Part shown: positions 8,179-16,040 of the stretch, one piece after another
Position numbering within the stretch: the first letter of the stretch is position 1
Layout of the letters: each line of letters begins with the position of its first letter
Origin: Sporocytophaga myxococcoides
GTDB taxonomy: Bacteria > Bacteroidota > Bacteroidia > Cytophagales > Cytophagaceae
Direction of reading: 5' to 3'
Assembly (NCBI RefSeq): GCF_000775915.1
Contig: NZ_BBLT01000002.1
Coordinates: forward strand, 248,001 to 312,000
DNA: 64,000 nt
The notes under the pieces: generated by a model
The model's database searches: none
The model's input: only the letters and a program-made list of their open reading frames with translations
What the model was told of the DNA's origin: nothing
Position numbers and translations under genes: made by a program

Positions 8179-9330
8179 ATGATTACAAAAAGTCCGGAAT
8201 CCAAACTGCCCGACATTGGTACAACAATCTTTACGATTATGTCTCAGATGTCAAGAGATTATAATGCCATTAATCTTGCTCAGGGTTTTCCGGATTTTAA
8301 ATGTTCCGATGATCTGGTCGACCTGGTTGCCTTCTACATGAAAAAGGGCTTTAACCAGTATGCTCCAATGACCGGTATTCAATCTTTAAGAGAAAAAATA
8401 GCTGTTAAGTCAAAGGAGTTGTATGAAGCTCATGTAGATCCGGATAAGGAAGTTACCCTTACCTGTGGAGCCACGGAAGCTTGTTATACTGCTATTACAT
8501 CAATCGTAAAACCAGGAGATGAAGTAATCATTTTCGAACCGGCCTTTGATTGTTATATCCCTGCAATCCTGCTTTCCGGCGGTAAGCCTGTATTTGTTGA
8601 ATTGCAATATCCGGATTACAAAATAGACTGGGAACTTGTAAGAAAAAAGATATCAGAGAAAACCTCTCTGATTATAATAAACTCGCCTCACAATCCTACG
8701 GGATCAATAATATCTAAACAAGATATTGAAGCTTTAAAAGAACTCGTCAGAGACACTGATATCACTTTACTAAGCGATGAAGTATATGAGCATATCATAT
8801 TTGATAAAGCTGAGCATCATAGCTTTCTGAAATATCCGGAATTAAAAGAAAGAAGTTTTGTAATCAGTTCCTTTGGTAAAACTTATCATACAACCGGATG
8901 GAGAATGGGATATTGTATTGCCCCGGATTATCTTTCTGCTGAGTTCAGAAAAGTGCACCAGTACAATACATTCAGTGTACCTACTCCTATGCAGTATGCC
9001 ATTTCTGATTTTCTGGAGAAAAAAGAAGAATATCTGGGGTTGTCTGATTTTTATCAAAGAAAAAGAGATTTGTTTTTGGACCTCATGAGTGAATCCAGAT
9101 TTAAAGGCATACCATCTTCAGGAACATATTTTCAATTGATGAATTTCGGGAATATATCTAATGAATCAGATGTAGACTTTGCAGCCAGACTGACAAGAGA
9201 ATCCGGAGTTGCCTGTATACCGATTTCAGTTTTCTATCACACTAAAAAAGATGACAGCATTATAAGGTTTTGTTTTGCAAAAGAAAACGAAACCCTTGAA
9301 AACGCTGCTAAAAAGCTATGCAGGATCTGA
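8179..9330 (+). CDS. Methionine/glutamine-type aminotransferase (YbdL-like)
   Basis: 383 residues, fold-type I PLP aminotransferase. Visible motifs: GATEA (97-101), NSPHNPTG (168-175), SDEVYE (199-204) and the PLP lysine Lys234 in SSFGKTYHTTGWRMGY. The QGFPDF start and HNPTGS element fit the YbdL/kynurenine aminotransferase subgroup, which transaminates methionine and glutamine with 2-oxo acids such as 4-methylthio-2-oxobutyrate. Its 3' end overlaps the omega-amidase gene by 13 bases, which supports the substrate class: the amidase would remove 2-oxoglutaramate made from glutamine. Confidence 0.9.
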   Translation: MITKSPESKLPDIGTTIFTIMSQMSRDYNAINLAQGFPDFKCSDDLVDLVAFYMKKGFNQYAPMTGIQSLREKIAVKSKELYEAHVDPDKEVTLTCGATEACYTAITSIVKPGDEVIIFEPAFDCYIPAILLSGGKPVFVELQYPDYKIDWELVRKKISEKTSLIIINSPHNPTGSIISKQDIEALKELVRDTDITLLSDEVYEHIIFDKAEHHSFLKYPELKERSFVISSFGKTYHTTGWRMGYCIAPDYLSAEFRKVHQYNTFSVPTPMQYAISDFLEKKEEYLGLSDFYQRKRDLFLDLMSESRFKGIPSSGTYFQLMNFGNISNESDVDFAARLTRESGVACIPISVFYHTKKDDSIIRFCFAKENETLENAAKKLCRI

Positions 9331-10097
9331 ATATAACTCTTGTTCAAACACCACTTTTCTGGAAGAATTGCGGGGCTAATCTTGCCATGCTCGAGGAAAA
9401 GCTTTGGCAGATTAAAGACCAGTCCGATCTTATTATTCTTCCGGAAATGTTTACTACAGGTTTTTCCATGGATGCGGCTGAACTTGCAGAACCTATGAAT
9501 CTGACTGCTTTTAAGTGGATGAAGCAGATGGCTGCACAGAAGAAAGCTGTGATTACGGGAAGTGTTATCATTAAGGAGGGTGAAAAATTTTATAATCGCC
9601 TGATTTGGATGGAGCCGAACGGCAAATGTGATATATATGACAAAAGGCATCTCTTCAGAATGGCCGGTGAAGACAAGGTTTATACGGCAGGGACCGGTAA
9701 AATCATAAAAGAAATAAAAGGCTGGAAAATTTGTCCTTTAGTCTGTTATGATCTTAGATTTCCAGTATTCAGCAGAAACAGGGAAAATGAATATGATCTT
9801 TTGATATATGTTGCAAACTGGCCTGCGGTTAGAAGTGTAGCGTGGAAGACACTTTTAAGGGCAAGGGCTATCGAAAATATATCATATGTTGCCGGAGTAA
9901 ACAGAATTGGAACAGACGGAAATAATTTGCCATATTCTGGTGATAGTGCAGTAATTGGTCCGGTTGGTGAATATATTGAAGAGCTTCATGATCGGGAAGA
10001 GGTTAAAACAATAGTACTGAGTGGAGAGCATTTAAATGCATTCAGACAAAAATTTCCTGCTCATCTGGATGCCGATTCATTTGAGATTGAGCTTTGA
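9318..10097 (+). CDS. Omega-amidase, nitrilase superfamily (YafV/Nit2-like)
   Basis: 259 residues. Carbon-nitrogen hydrolase with the complete Glu-Lys-Cys triad: Glu43 in LPEMFTTGF, Lys109 in YDKRHLF, Cys143 in LVCYDLRFP. The TTGFSM and KRHLF signatures are those of the YafV/Nit2 group, which hydrolyses 2-oxoglutaramate or 2-oxosuccinamate. It overlaps the aminotransferase gene by 13 bases, so the two are translationally coupled. Together they would salvage the keto acid of methionine using glutamine and make the reaction irreversible. Its last 37 bases overlap the convergent gene at 10061-10477. Confidence 0.9.
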   Translation: MQDLNITLVQTPLFWKNCGANLAMLEEKLWQIKDQSDLIILPEMFTTGFSMDAAELAEPMNLTAFKWMKQMAAQKKAVITGSVIIKEGEKFYNRLIWMEPNGKCDIYDKRHLFRMAGEDKVYTAGTGKIIKEIKGWKICPLVCYDLRFPVFSRNRENEYDLLIYVANWPAVRSVAWKTLLRARAIENISYVAGVNRIGTDGNNLPYSGDSAVIGPVGEYIEELHDREEVKTIVLSGEHLNAFRQKFPAHLDADSFEIEL

Positions 10098-10477
10098 ATG
10101 AGAGCAATTAAATCCTGAGCATCAGGATTTTTAACTTTATTAAAAGATTTTAAAGAGGCCAGCATTTTTTCAACGATCGCATGTTCTCCTATTAAAATAG
10201 CCTTCACATAGTCTTTTGACTTCAGCAATGTTTCACAGAAGGGAATAACACCCTTGGTAGTGCTCTCTGAAGCTTCTATGATAACCATAGTATTTTGATC
10301 TTCTTTTTTATTTTCTTCAAGAATTCTTGAGAAATAACCAAAAAGGATCCCTTCACTATGATTGTCAAAATCAAAAAAAGTTGTGATTGTAAGTTGTTCT
10401 TTAAGGCTGCTTAGCAGTGTGTTTTCGTATTGAAAATTTTCACCGGAAGAAATTGAAAAGAAAATGAGTGTATTCAT
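10061..10477 (-). CDS. Conserved-looking hypothetical cytoplasmic protein
   Basis: 138 residues from the ATG at 10477; a TTG two codons earlier is less likely. No signal peptide, membrane segment or domain recognised. The pattern of alternating hydrophobic strands and helices (TLIFFSIS, MVIIEAS, VKAILIG) suggests a small alpha/beta Rossmann-like fold. It overlaps the 3' end of the omega-amidase gene and is divergent from murF, so it is transcribed alone. Function unknown. Confidence 0.6.
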   Translation of the reverse strand: MNTLIFFSISSGENFQYENTLLSSLKEQLTITTFFDFDNHSEGILFGYFSRILEENKKEDQNTMVIIEASESTTKGVIPFCETLLKSKDYVKAILIGEHAIVEKMLASLKSFNKVKNPDAQDLIALIQSSISNESASR

Positions 10478-10532
10478 GGTCAAATTGAAAACAAAGTAAT
10501 TTTAAATCCCGTTTTTGCCTAACTTGCCTTTT

Positions 10533-10540
10533 TAGTTTTG
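10533..10540 (+). promoter_or_regulatory. Bacteroidota -7 box for murF
   Basis: TAGTTTTG matches TAnnTTTG and ends 9 bases before the ATG at 10550. This position rules out the upstream TTG at 10538 as a start and implies a leader of only a few bases. Confidence 0.45.
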
Positions 10541-10549
10541 TTAGAAGAT

Positions 10550-11833
10550 ATGGAAATAAATCAAATTTATCAGAAATATAAAGAATCCTCTTCAGTTTCT
10601 ACGGACACAAGAAAGATCGAAAAAGACTGCATGTTTTTTGCCCTGAAGGGCCCCAATTTTAATGGAAATACTTTTGCTGAAGAAGCTTTAAAACAAGGAG
10701 CTAAGTATGCAGTAATTGACGAAGCACAATACAGGAAAGATGAGAGATTTATCTTAGTAAAGGACGTACTGACTTCATTGCAGCAGCTTGCAAATTATCA
10801 CAGATGGCAATTAGCCATACCAATTATCGCGATAACCGGTTCAAACGGAAAGACAACAACTAAGGAGCTTGTCAATGCGGTGCTTGCGAAAAAATACAGA
10901 ACCTATGCAACACGTGGCAATCTGAACAATCACATTGGTATCCCTCTGACACTTCTTGCGATGGATGAAACCATAGAGCTGGGTATAGTGGAAATGGGAG
11001 CCAATCATCAGAAGGAAATTGAAGGGTATTGCAAGATAGCAGAGCCTGACTTTGGTCTGATCACCAATATAGGAAAGGCCCATTTGGAAGGTTTCGGAGG
11101 AGAGGAAGGTGTTAAAAAGGGAAAAGGAGAGTTGTATGATTATCTTCTTAAATCTGGTAAGAAAATCTTTCTGAATACCAATGATGAAATTCTGAAAAGT
11201 ATTTCAAAATTTTCAGATCCAATTACTTATCCTAACCCTGGTAATTTTTATGAATGTTCTTTTATAGATGCCTCACCTTTTATCCGTTTTAAGACAGAAG
11301 ACGGAGCAGTTGTAAATACACAGATCATAGGATCTTATAACTTCCCCAATATTGCAGGGGCGCTTTGTATAGGAAAGTATTTCAAGGTGCCTGCTGAAGC
11401 AGCCAATGATGCCATTGCCTCATACAATCCAGAAAACAACAGATCTCAGGTAATTAAGAAGGAAGATCTTACTCTTATTCTGGATGCCTACAATGCTAAC
11501 CCGTCAAGTATGAAAGCAGCTATAGAAAACTTTGCTGCGATGTCTACTTCCAACAAGAAAGTTATGGTATTGGGCGATATGTTTGAACTGGGAGAACAAA
11601 GTGAAGGAGAGCATAGAAACCTCGGTAAGCTCATAGGATCACTTAAGTTCGATTCAGTGTTACTTTGCGGAAAGATGATGAAGTATGCTTCAGAAGAATT
11701 GAAGTCTGCAAAATATTTTTCTGAGAAAGCTGAGCTGGAAAAGTTTGTAGAAGGGAATAAACTAAAGGATTCTACTATACTTATAAAAGGCTCAAGAGGT
11801 ATGGGCCTTGAAACATTGGTCAGGCTTATTTAG
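10550..11833 (+). CDS. murF: UDP-N-acetylmuramoyl-tripeptide--D-alanyl-D-alanine ligase
   Basis: 427 residues from the ATG at 10550. Cytoplasmic Mur ligase that adds D-Ala-D-Ala to the peptidoglycan precursor. N-terminal substrate domain with STDTRKI and FFALKGPNFNGN; ATP-binding P-loop GSNGKTTTKE (about 97-106); central NNHIG...TLLAMD and EMGANHQKEI motifs typical of MurF; C-terminal domain with DAYNANPSSMKAAI and LGDMFELG, the MurF signature. Not inside a dcw cluster here, which is unusual compared with many bacteria but common for scattered Bacteroidota genes. Ends in a strong terminator. Confidence 0.96.
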   Translation: MEINQIYQKYKESSSVSTDTRKIEKDCMFFALKGPNFNGNTFAEEALKQGAKYAVIDEAQYRKDERFILVKDVLTSLQQLANYHRWQLAIPIIAITGSNGKTTTKELVNAVLAKKYRTYATRGNLNNHIGIPLTLLAMDETIELGIVEMGANHQKEIEGYCKIAEPDFGLITNIGKAHLEGFGGEEGVKKGKGELYDYLLKSGKKIFLNTNDEILKSISKFSDPITYPNPGNFYECSFIDASPFIRFKTEDGAVVNTQIIGSYNFPNIAGALCIGKYFKVPAEAANDAIASYNPENNRSQVIKKEDLTLILDAYNANPSSMKAAIENFAAMSTSNKKVMVLGDMFELGEQSEGEHRNLGKLIGSLKFDSVLLCGKMMKYASEELKSAKYFSEKAELEKFVEGNKLKDSTILIKGSRGMGLETLVRLI

Positions 11834-11846
11834 CCTGATCAATGTT
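11812..11846 (+). terminator. murF terminator overlapping its stop codon
   Basis: 15-bp stem AACATTGGTCAGGCT / AGCCTGATCAATGTT with one G-T wobble and a 5-base loop, followed by a T-rich run (TTTAACTTTTT). It includes the last murF codons and the TAG stop. Confidence 0.7.
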
Positions 11847-11853
11847 TAACTTT

Positions 11854-12546
11854 TTAAAGTTTATAAAAGACTCCGAGATTTAAACCAGGGTTATATACAT
11901 ACCACTTGACATCTCCTGATTTATTTACTTTTGAAAGGCTTCTTCTGAAAATAGGCTCTACACGAATCGTGGTTTTTGACAACATTGGTATTTCTAGGCC
12001 AACAGAAGCTAGCAAGTTAACTCCAAGAGGTTTGTAATCATCAGATGTATTTGTGTATATATCTTTTGTTTGAAGCTTGACAGAATTTCCGCTTTCCATC
12101 AGAATATTTGCTGAAGCTCCTGCTGAAATATATAGTTGAAGTTTTTTCTGTAAGAGATAAAAGTTTGCTTTGACGGGGACCTCAAGATAATGAAAATCGT
12201 ATGTTGTTTTAAGTTTTCCTCCATTTGGAAATAAAGGATCCGGTTCTATTGTCCAAACTTCCATTTCTGTCCTAAAGCCTTTCTTTGAATAAAGTAATCC
12301 GTATTCAAGGGCGAACAAATTGCTGATTCTGTCAAGTACAATGACTCCGGTTGTATAACCAACCCTTGGCTTGCTTAAATCATTCCATGCTGTTCTGAAG
12401 CCTTCATCACCTCCGTTTACATGAAGACCAGCATAATCGATTGAGCCAAGTACACCTACATAAAGACCTTTGCGGTCATCCTGACTCTTGCAAATTGTTG
12501 AATTAAAAAAGAATGCAAATAATAAAAATACAATTGATTGTTTCAT
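11854..12546 (-). CDS. Outer-membrane beta-barrel protein
   Basis: 230 residues. Signal peptide (1-21, MKQSIVFLLFAFFFNS...CKS), then amphipathic strands with glycine and aromatic girdles (GLYVGVLGSIDYAG, YTTGVIV, ALEYGLLYSKKG, HYLEVPVKANFY, LQLYISAGASANI, GVNLLASVGLEI) and a C-terminal strand ending in NLGVFYKL. This is the eight-strand OmpX/PorT-like outer-membrane barrel common in Bacteroidota. Convergent with murF. The HYLEVPVKANFY motif is the family hallmark. Specific role unknown. Confidence 0.8.
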   Translation of the reverse strand: MKQSIVFLLFAFFFNSTICKSQDDRKGLYVGVLGSIDYAGLHVNGGDEGFRTAWNDLSKPRVGYTTGVIVLDRISNLFALEYGLLYSKKGFRTEMEVWTIEPDPLFPNGGKLKTTYDFHYLEVPVKANFYLLQKKLQLYISAGASANILMESGNSVKLQTKDIYTNTSDDYKPLGVNLLASVGLEIPMLSKTTIRVEPIFRRSLSKVNKSGDVKWYVYNPGLNLGVFYKL

Positions 12547-12739
12547 GAAAATTTAATTTAAATAGAAAAATTTATAAAAGCTTTTCGAAAAGTTAAAGTT
12601 TATGATAAACGCTAGGTTCAACCCCAGTATTTTAACTGAACATTTATTGGCCCAATATTTTTACTTATTTGTGTGATTCCGAGTGTTTTGTGTTATACCT
12701 CAAATTGACTAAAGACCTAGAAGATGTGATTTAACAAAT

Positions 12740-14371
12740 CTAGTCCTTATCCATAAACGGATACCTATAATCCATCGGTGGATTAAAATTTTCCTTAATC
12801 ACTCTCGGAGAAACCCATCTTACAAGATTAAGCATAGAACCTGCTTTGTCATTGGTTCCTGAAGCCCTTGCGCCTCCAAAAGGTTGTTGATTTACTACTG
12901 CCCCTGTAGGTTTGTCATTGATATAAAAATTACCAGCAGCATTATATAGTACCTTCTTCGCAAGATTAATCGCATTCTTGTCTTCAGCAAAGACTGCCCC
13001 TGTTAGTGCATATGGAGATGTTGTATTGGCAGTTTCAAGTATCTCTTCGTACTTGCTGCCTTCATAAAGATAAATAGTAAGCACAGGTCCGAAAATTTCT
13101 TCACACATGGTTACATATTTTGGATTTTTAGCGAGGATTACCGTTGGATGTATATAATATCCTTTCGACTTGTCAAAGGTTCCTCCAAAGACAATCTCTG
13201 CTTCATCACTTTTCTTGGCTTTTGTTATATAGGAAGTTATTTTGTCAAAAGCCTTTTCATCAATTACTGCATTGATAAGATTGGTGAAATCCTCAACAGG
13301 TCCAGTTTTGATTTCTGCCAGATCTTTTGCCATAAGTTCTTTAACCTTCGGCCACATTTCTGCCGGAATGTAAGCCCTGGATGCTGCAGAACATTTTTGT
13401 CCCTGATATTCAAAAGCCCCTCTTACAAGCGCAGTAGCGAGTGCTTTTACATTACAGGAGGGATGAGCAATTACAAAATCTTTTCCTCCCGTTTCACCGA
13501 CTATTCTCGGGTAAGATTTATATTTTCCGATATTTTGTCCTATTGTTTTCCAGATAGTCTGAAATACACCAGTACTGCCGGTAAAATGAATGCCTCCAAA
13601 ATCAGGGTGAGAAAATATAACTTCTCCTGCTACCGGACCATCCACAAAGATCATGTTTATCACTCCATCAGGAAGACCTGCTTCCCTGAAGATTTCCATC
13701 AGGACGTTTGCAGAGTAAATCTGAGTATGAGCAGGTTTCCAGACTACAGTGTTTCCCATTAGGGCGGGTGCTGCCGGAAGATTTCCTGCTATTGCCGTAA
13801 AATTGAATGGAGTAAGTGCAAATACAAATCCTTCCAATGGTCTGTATTCAATATGGTTTTTTACGCCCTCAGGAGAAAAAGGCTGTACCTTATAGATATC
13901 CTGCATGAATGTAACATTGAACCTCAGGAAGTCAATCATTTCGCAGGCGGAATCAATCTCAGCCTGATATACGTTTTTGGATTGCCCGAGCATTGTTGCA
14001 GCATTTAATTTAGCCCTGTATGGACCAGAGATTAAATCGGCTGCTTTCAGGAATATCAGGGCTCTCTCCTCAGGAGATTTAATCGCCCAGCTTTCCTTTG
14101 CTTTCATGGCTGATTTTATAGCCTTATTGACATGGTCGCTTGAACCCTCGTAAAAATAGCCAAGTACATGTTGATGGTCATGAGGAGGAGAAATCTTCTT
14201 TTTAGTATCGGTTTTAAAAGCTTTCCCTCCGATAATCATTGGAATGTCCAATACTTTAGTTCTTGCGTCCTTAATTGCTTCTATCAATCGCGCTCGTTCA
14301 GGAGAGCCGGGTTCATAGTCATAAACACTTTCATTTACAGCAATATAATTTTCAAGGTCAAAGGTTTCCAT
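12740..14371 (-). CDS. pruA: 1-pyrroline-5-carboxylate dehydrogenase
   Basis: 543 residues, the usual length of the Bacteroidota/eukaryote-like P5C dehydrogenase. Oxidises glutamate semialdehyde to glutamate with NAD+ in proline degradation. Catalytic Cys327 in EYQGQKCSAASR, general base Glu293 in VGETGGKDF, NAD-binding FTGSTGVF (263-270), and the C-terminal PFGGARASGTNDKAG. It is the last gene of a four-gene minus-strand run (arsR, ferredoxin, yjjG, pruA) with a 9-base gap to yjjG. No proline dehydrogenase gene is nearby. Confidence 0.96.
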   Translation of the reverse strand: METFDLENYIAVNESVYDYEPGSPERARLIEAIKDARTKVLDIPMIIGGKAFKTDTKKKISPPHDHQHVLGYFYEGSSDHVNKAIKSAMKAKESWAIKSPEERALIFLKAADLISGPYRAKLNAATMLGQSKNVYQAEIDSACEMIDFLRFNVTFMQDIYKVQPFSPEGVKNHIEYRPLEGFVFALTPFNFTAIAGNLPAAPALMGNTVVWKPAHTQIYSANVLMEIFREAGLPDGVINMIFVDGPVAGEVIFSHPDFGGIHFTGSTGVFQTIWKTIGQNIGKYKSYPRIVGETGGKDFVIAHPSCNVKALATALVRGAFEYQGQKCSAASRAYIPAEMWPKVKELMAKDLAEIKTGPVEDFTNLINAVIDEKAFDKITSYITKAKKSDEAEIVFGGTFDKSKGYYIHPTVILAKNPKYVTMCEEIFGPVLTIYLYEGSKYEEILETANTTSPYALTGAVFAEDKNAINLAKKVLYNAAGNFYINDKPTGAVVNQQPFGGARASGTNDKAGSMLNLVRWVSPRVIKENFNPPMDYRYPFMDKD

Positions 14372-14380
14372 AGTATAGGT

Positions 14381-15076
14381 TTATAAAACTTTATAAAGCT
14401 CGCTCAGACAAGTAATTTCAATTTCTGGTTCGATTGAATTTGTTTTTTGTTTAGGATTAAACCAGATATATGGCATCCCGGCATTCATGGCACCTGTAAT
14501 ATCAGCATCCCAATCGTCCCCGATCATGATGCTGTCCCTATTGCTAGCACGGGTCAATTTAAATGCATAATCAAATATCTTCACGTCAGGTTTTTTAAAT
14601 CCGCAGATTTCCGAATTAATCACAATCGGAAAATACTTGCTAAGTCCGGAAGTTTCCAGCTTTATATGCTGTGTTTCCTTGAAACCGTTGGTGATGATAT
14701 GCAGCTGATATTTATTTTTAAGATAGTCAAGAACTTCGAGGGCAAATGGAAATACATTTCCTTTGGCAGGGCAAATGGCAAGAAACTGCTCGTTGATTTT
14801 TTCAGGAACAAATTTCTCCGACAGGCCTAATTTTTTAAAAGTCATTATGAACCTTTTATCCCTGATGATCTCCTTTGTTATAATCCCAGCATTGTAGTCT
14901 TTCCAGAGAGATTCATTAATCTCTGTATAAACTTCAAAGAACTCAATACAGGTGAAGGAGTTGAATAAATGGAACTGATGTAGCTCATACAACTCGCTTA
15001 ACGTTTCAAAACAATTTTTATCGAAATCCCACAAGGTGTGGTCTAGGTCGAAAAAAATATGTTTCAGGTGATTCAT
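14381..15076 (-). CDS. yjjG: YjjG-family HAD nucleotidase
   Basis: 231 residues. HAD hydrolase with nucleophile motif DLDHTLWDF (Asp10, Asp12), motif II TNGF, Lys in KKPD, and acidic motif IGDDWDADITGAMNAGM. The DLDHTLWDFDKN start is typical of YjjG-type noncanonical pyrimidine nucleotidases, which dephosphorylate aberrant UMP or dTMP analogues and so clean the nucleotide pool. Separated by 8-9 bases from both the ferredoxin and pruA genes, so co-transcribed. Substrate is inferred from family resemblance. Confidence 0.88.
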   Translation of the reverse strand: MNHLKHIFFDLDHTLWDFDKNCFETLSELYELHQFHLFNSFTCIEFFEVYTEINESLWKDYNAGIITKEIIRDKRFIMTFKKLGLSEKFVPEKINEQFLAICPAKGNVFPFALEVLDYLKNKYQLHIITNGFKETQHIKLETSGLSKYFPIVINSEICGFKKPDVKIFDYAFKLTRASNRDSIMIGDDWDADITGAMNAGMPYIWFNPKQKTNSIEPEIEITCLSELYKVL

Positions 15077-15084
15077 AAAGTATT

Positions 15085-15390
15085 TTAGAAGTTTAGCTTA
15101 AGACGTTCTACAGGCCTGTTGTTTACGATATGCTCATCAAATATTTCCTTAACATCTTCAGGCTGAACATTCCCATAAAAAATACCCTCTGGGTAAACAA
15201 CCACAGCGGGTCCGAAAGCACAGACATCAAAACATCCGGCTCTTTGTGCTCTTACTTCAGAGTTAAGTTTATTGTCCTTTACAAGTTTTTTGAATTCTTC
15301 AACGAGTTCCATACCACGTTTTTCACCGCAGCATTTTTTCCCTTCTTCTTTCTGGTTGGTACAAATAAAGATATGTTTTTTATATTTCAT
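15085..15390 (-). CDS. Thioredoxin-like [2Fe-2S] ferredoxin
   Basis: 101 residues. Begins KYKKHIFICTN, the start of the Shethna/Aquifex-type thioredoxin-fold ferredoxins. Candidate cluster ligands are Cys10, Cys20 or Cys21, Cys53 and Cys57 (GCFDVCAFGPAVVVYPEG). Electron carrier or cluster-transfer role; partner not evident. Eight bases upstream of yjjG and 87 bases downstream of arsR in the same direction, so it may be expressed under ArsR control. Confidence 0.88.
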   Translation of the reverse strand: MKYKKHIFICTNQKEEGKKCCGEKRGMELVEEFKKLVKDNKLNSEVRAQRAGCFDVCAFGPAVVVYPEGIFYGNVQPEDVKEIFDEHIVNNRPVERLKLNF

Positions 15391-15476
15391 CCCGGTATAA
15401 TCCTGTTTTAAGTGTTGATTTTTAAGAAATTTAATTTTTGTGAAAAATAATCAATAAAATAAATAAAATTTGTCTT

Positions 15477-15878
15477 CTAAAGTTCAGGCAGGTGATATAT
15501 TTTTAGCTTGTTGTGTAATTTCCTGACTGCAAGTTCGTTGTTGGAGTAGAGCGTTCTGTATTCTTCCTGATCTTTAAGCAATAATGGGTCTTTTTCAAGG
15601 AAAGTAAATAGCTGAGCAATTATTTCATAATATGTTTCATTGATGAAATAATATGCCCATTGGTCTATTTTCTTGTATCTCAGCACTCCGGAATTCTTAA
15701 GGGTGCCTAATTGACGGCTGGTCTTTGTCTGGGTAAAATCCAGAATCAGTTCCAGGTCAGAAATACACATCTCTTTATTCCTATATATTAGGTTCATGAT
15801 CCGGATTCTGGATTCGTCGCTGAAGGCTTTAAAAATTTCAGCACCGATTTTGAGATCAAAATGTTTTAAACGAATCAT
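15477..15878 (-). CDS. ArsR family winged-helix regulator
   Basis: 133 residues. Winged helix-turn-helix with the ArsR pattern: FKAFSDESRIRIMNLI (helix 1-2), CISDLELILDFTQTKTSRQLGTLKNSGVL (recognition helix) and wing RYKKIDQWAYYFI. It lacks the CxC metal motif of arsenic sensors; a lone cysteine sits at the start of the DNA-binding helix pair. Heads the operon with ferredoxin, yjjG and pruA, and is divergent from a sensor kinase gene. Likely autoregulates from the 15879-16040 region. Confidence 0.9.
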   Translation of the reverse strand: MIRLKHFDLKIGAEIFKAFSDESRIRIMNLIYRNKEMCISDLELILDFTQTKTSRQLGTLKNSGVLRYKKIDQWAYYFINETYYEIIAQLFTFLEKDPLLLKDQEEYRTLYSNNELAVRKLHNKLKIYHLPEL

Positions 15879-15891
15879 AAATTTTAAAATA

Positions 15892-15899
15892 CAAATTTA
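15892..15899 (-). promoter_or_regulatory. Bacteroidota -7 box for the arsR operon
   Basis: Minus-strand TAAATTTG matches TAnnTTTG and lies 13 bases before the arsR start codon. Confidence 0.45.
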
Positions 15900-16040
15900 A
15901 ATAAAAGGAAGCTAATTGAGTATAACGATGATCTTTTCGATAAAATATAAAAAGTTGACTAGCAGAAATTTATTTTTTGATGTATCTAGCATATAGAAAT
16001 TACGTAATGAGGTTAGAAAGAGAAGACCCTGAAATTTAAG

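Noticed and set aside
10538-10549. TTG start for murF
   Set aside because: The TTG is inside the TAGTTTTG promoter box; the ATG at 10550 gives the usual MurF N-terminus.
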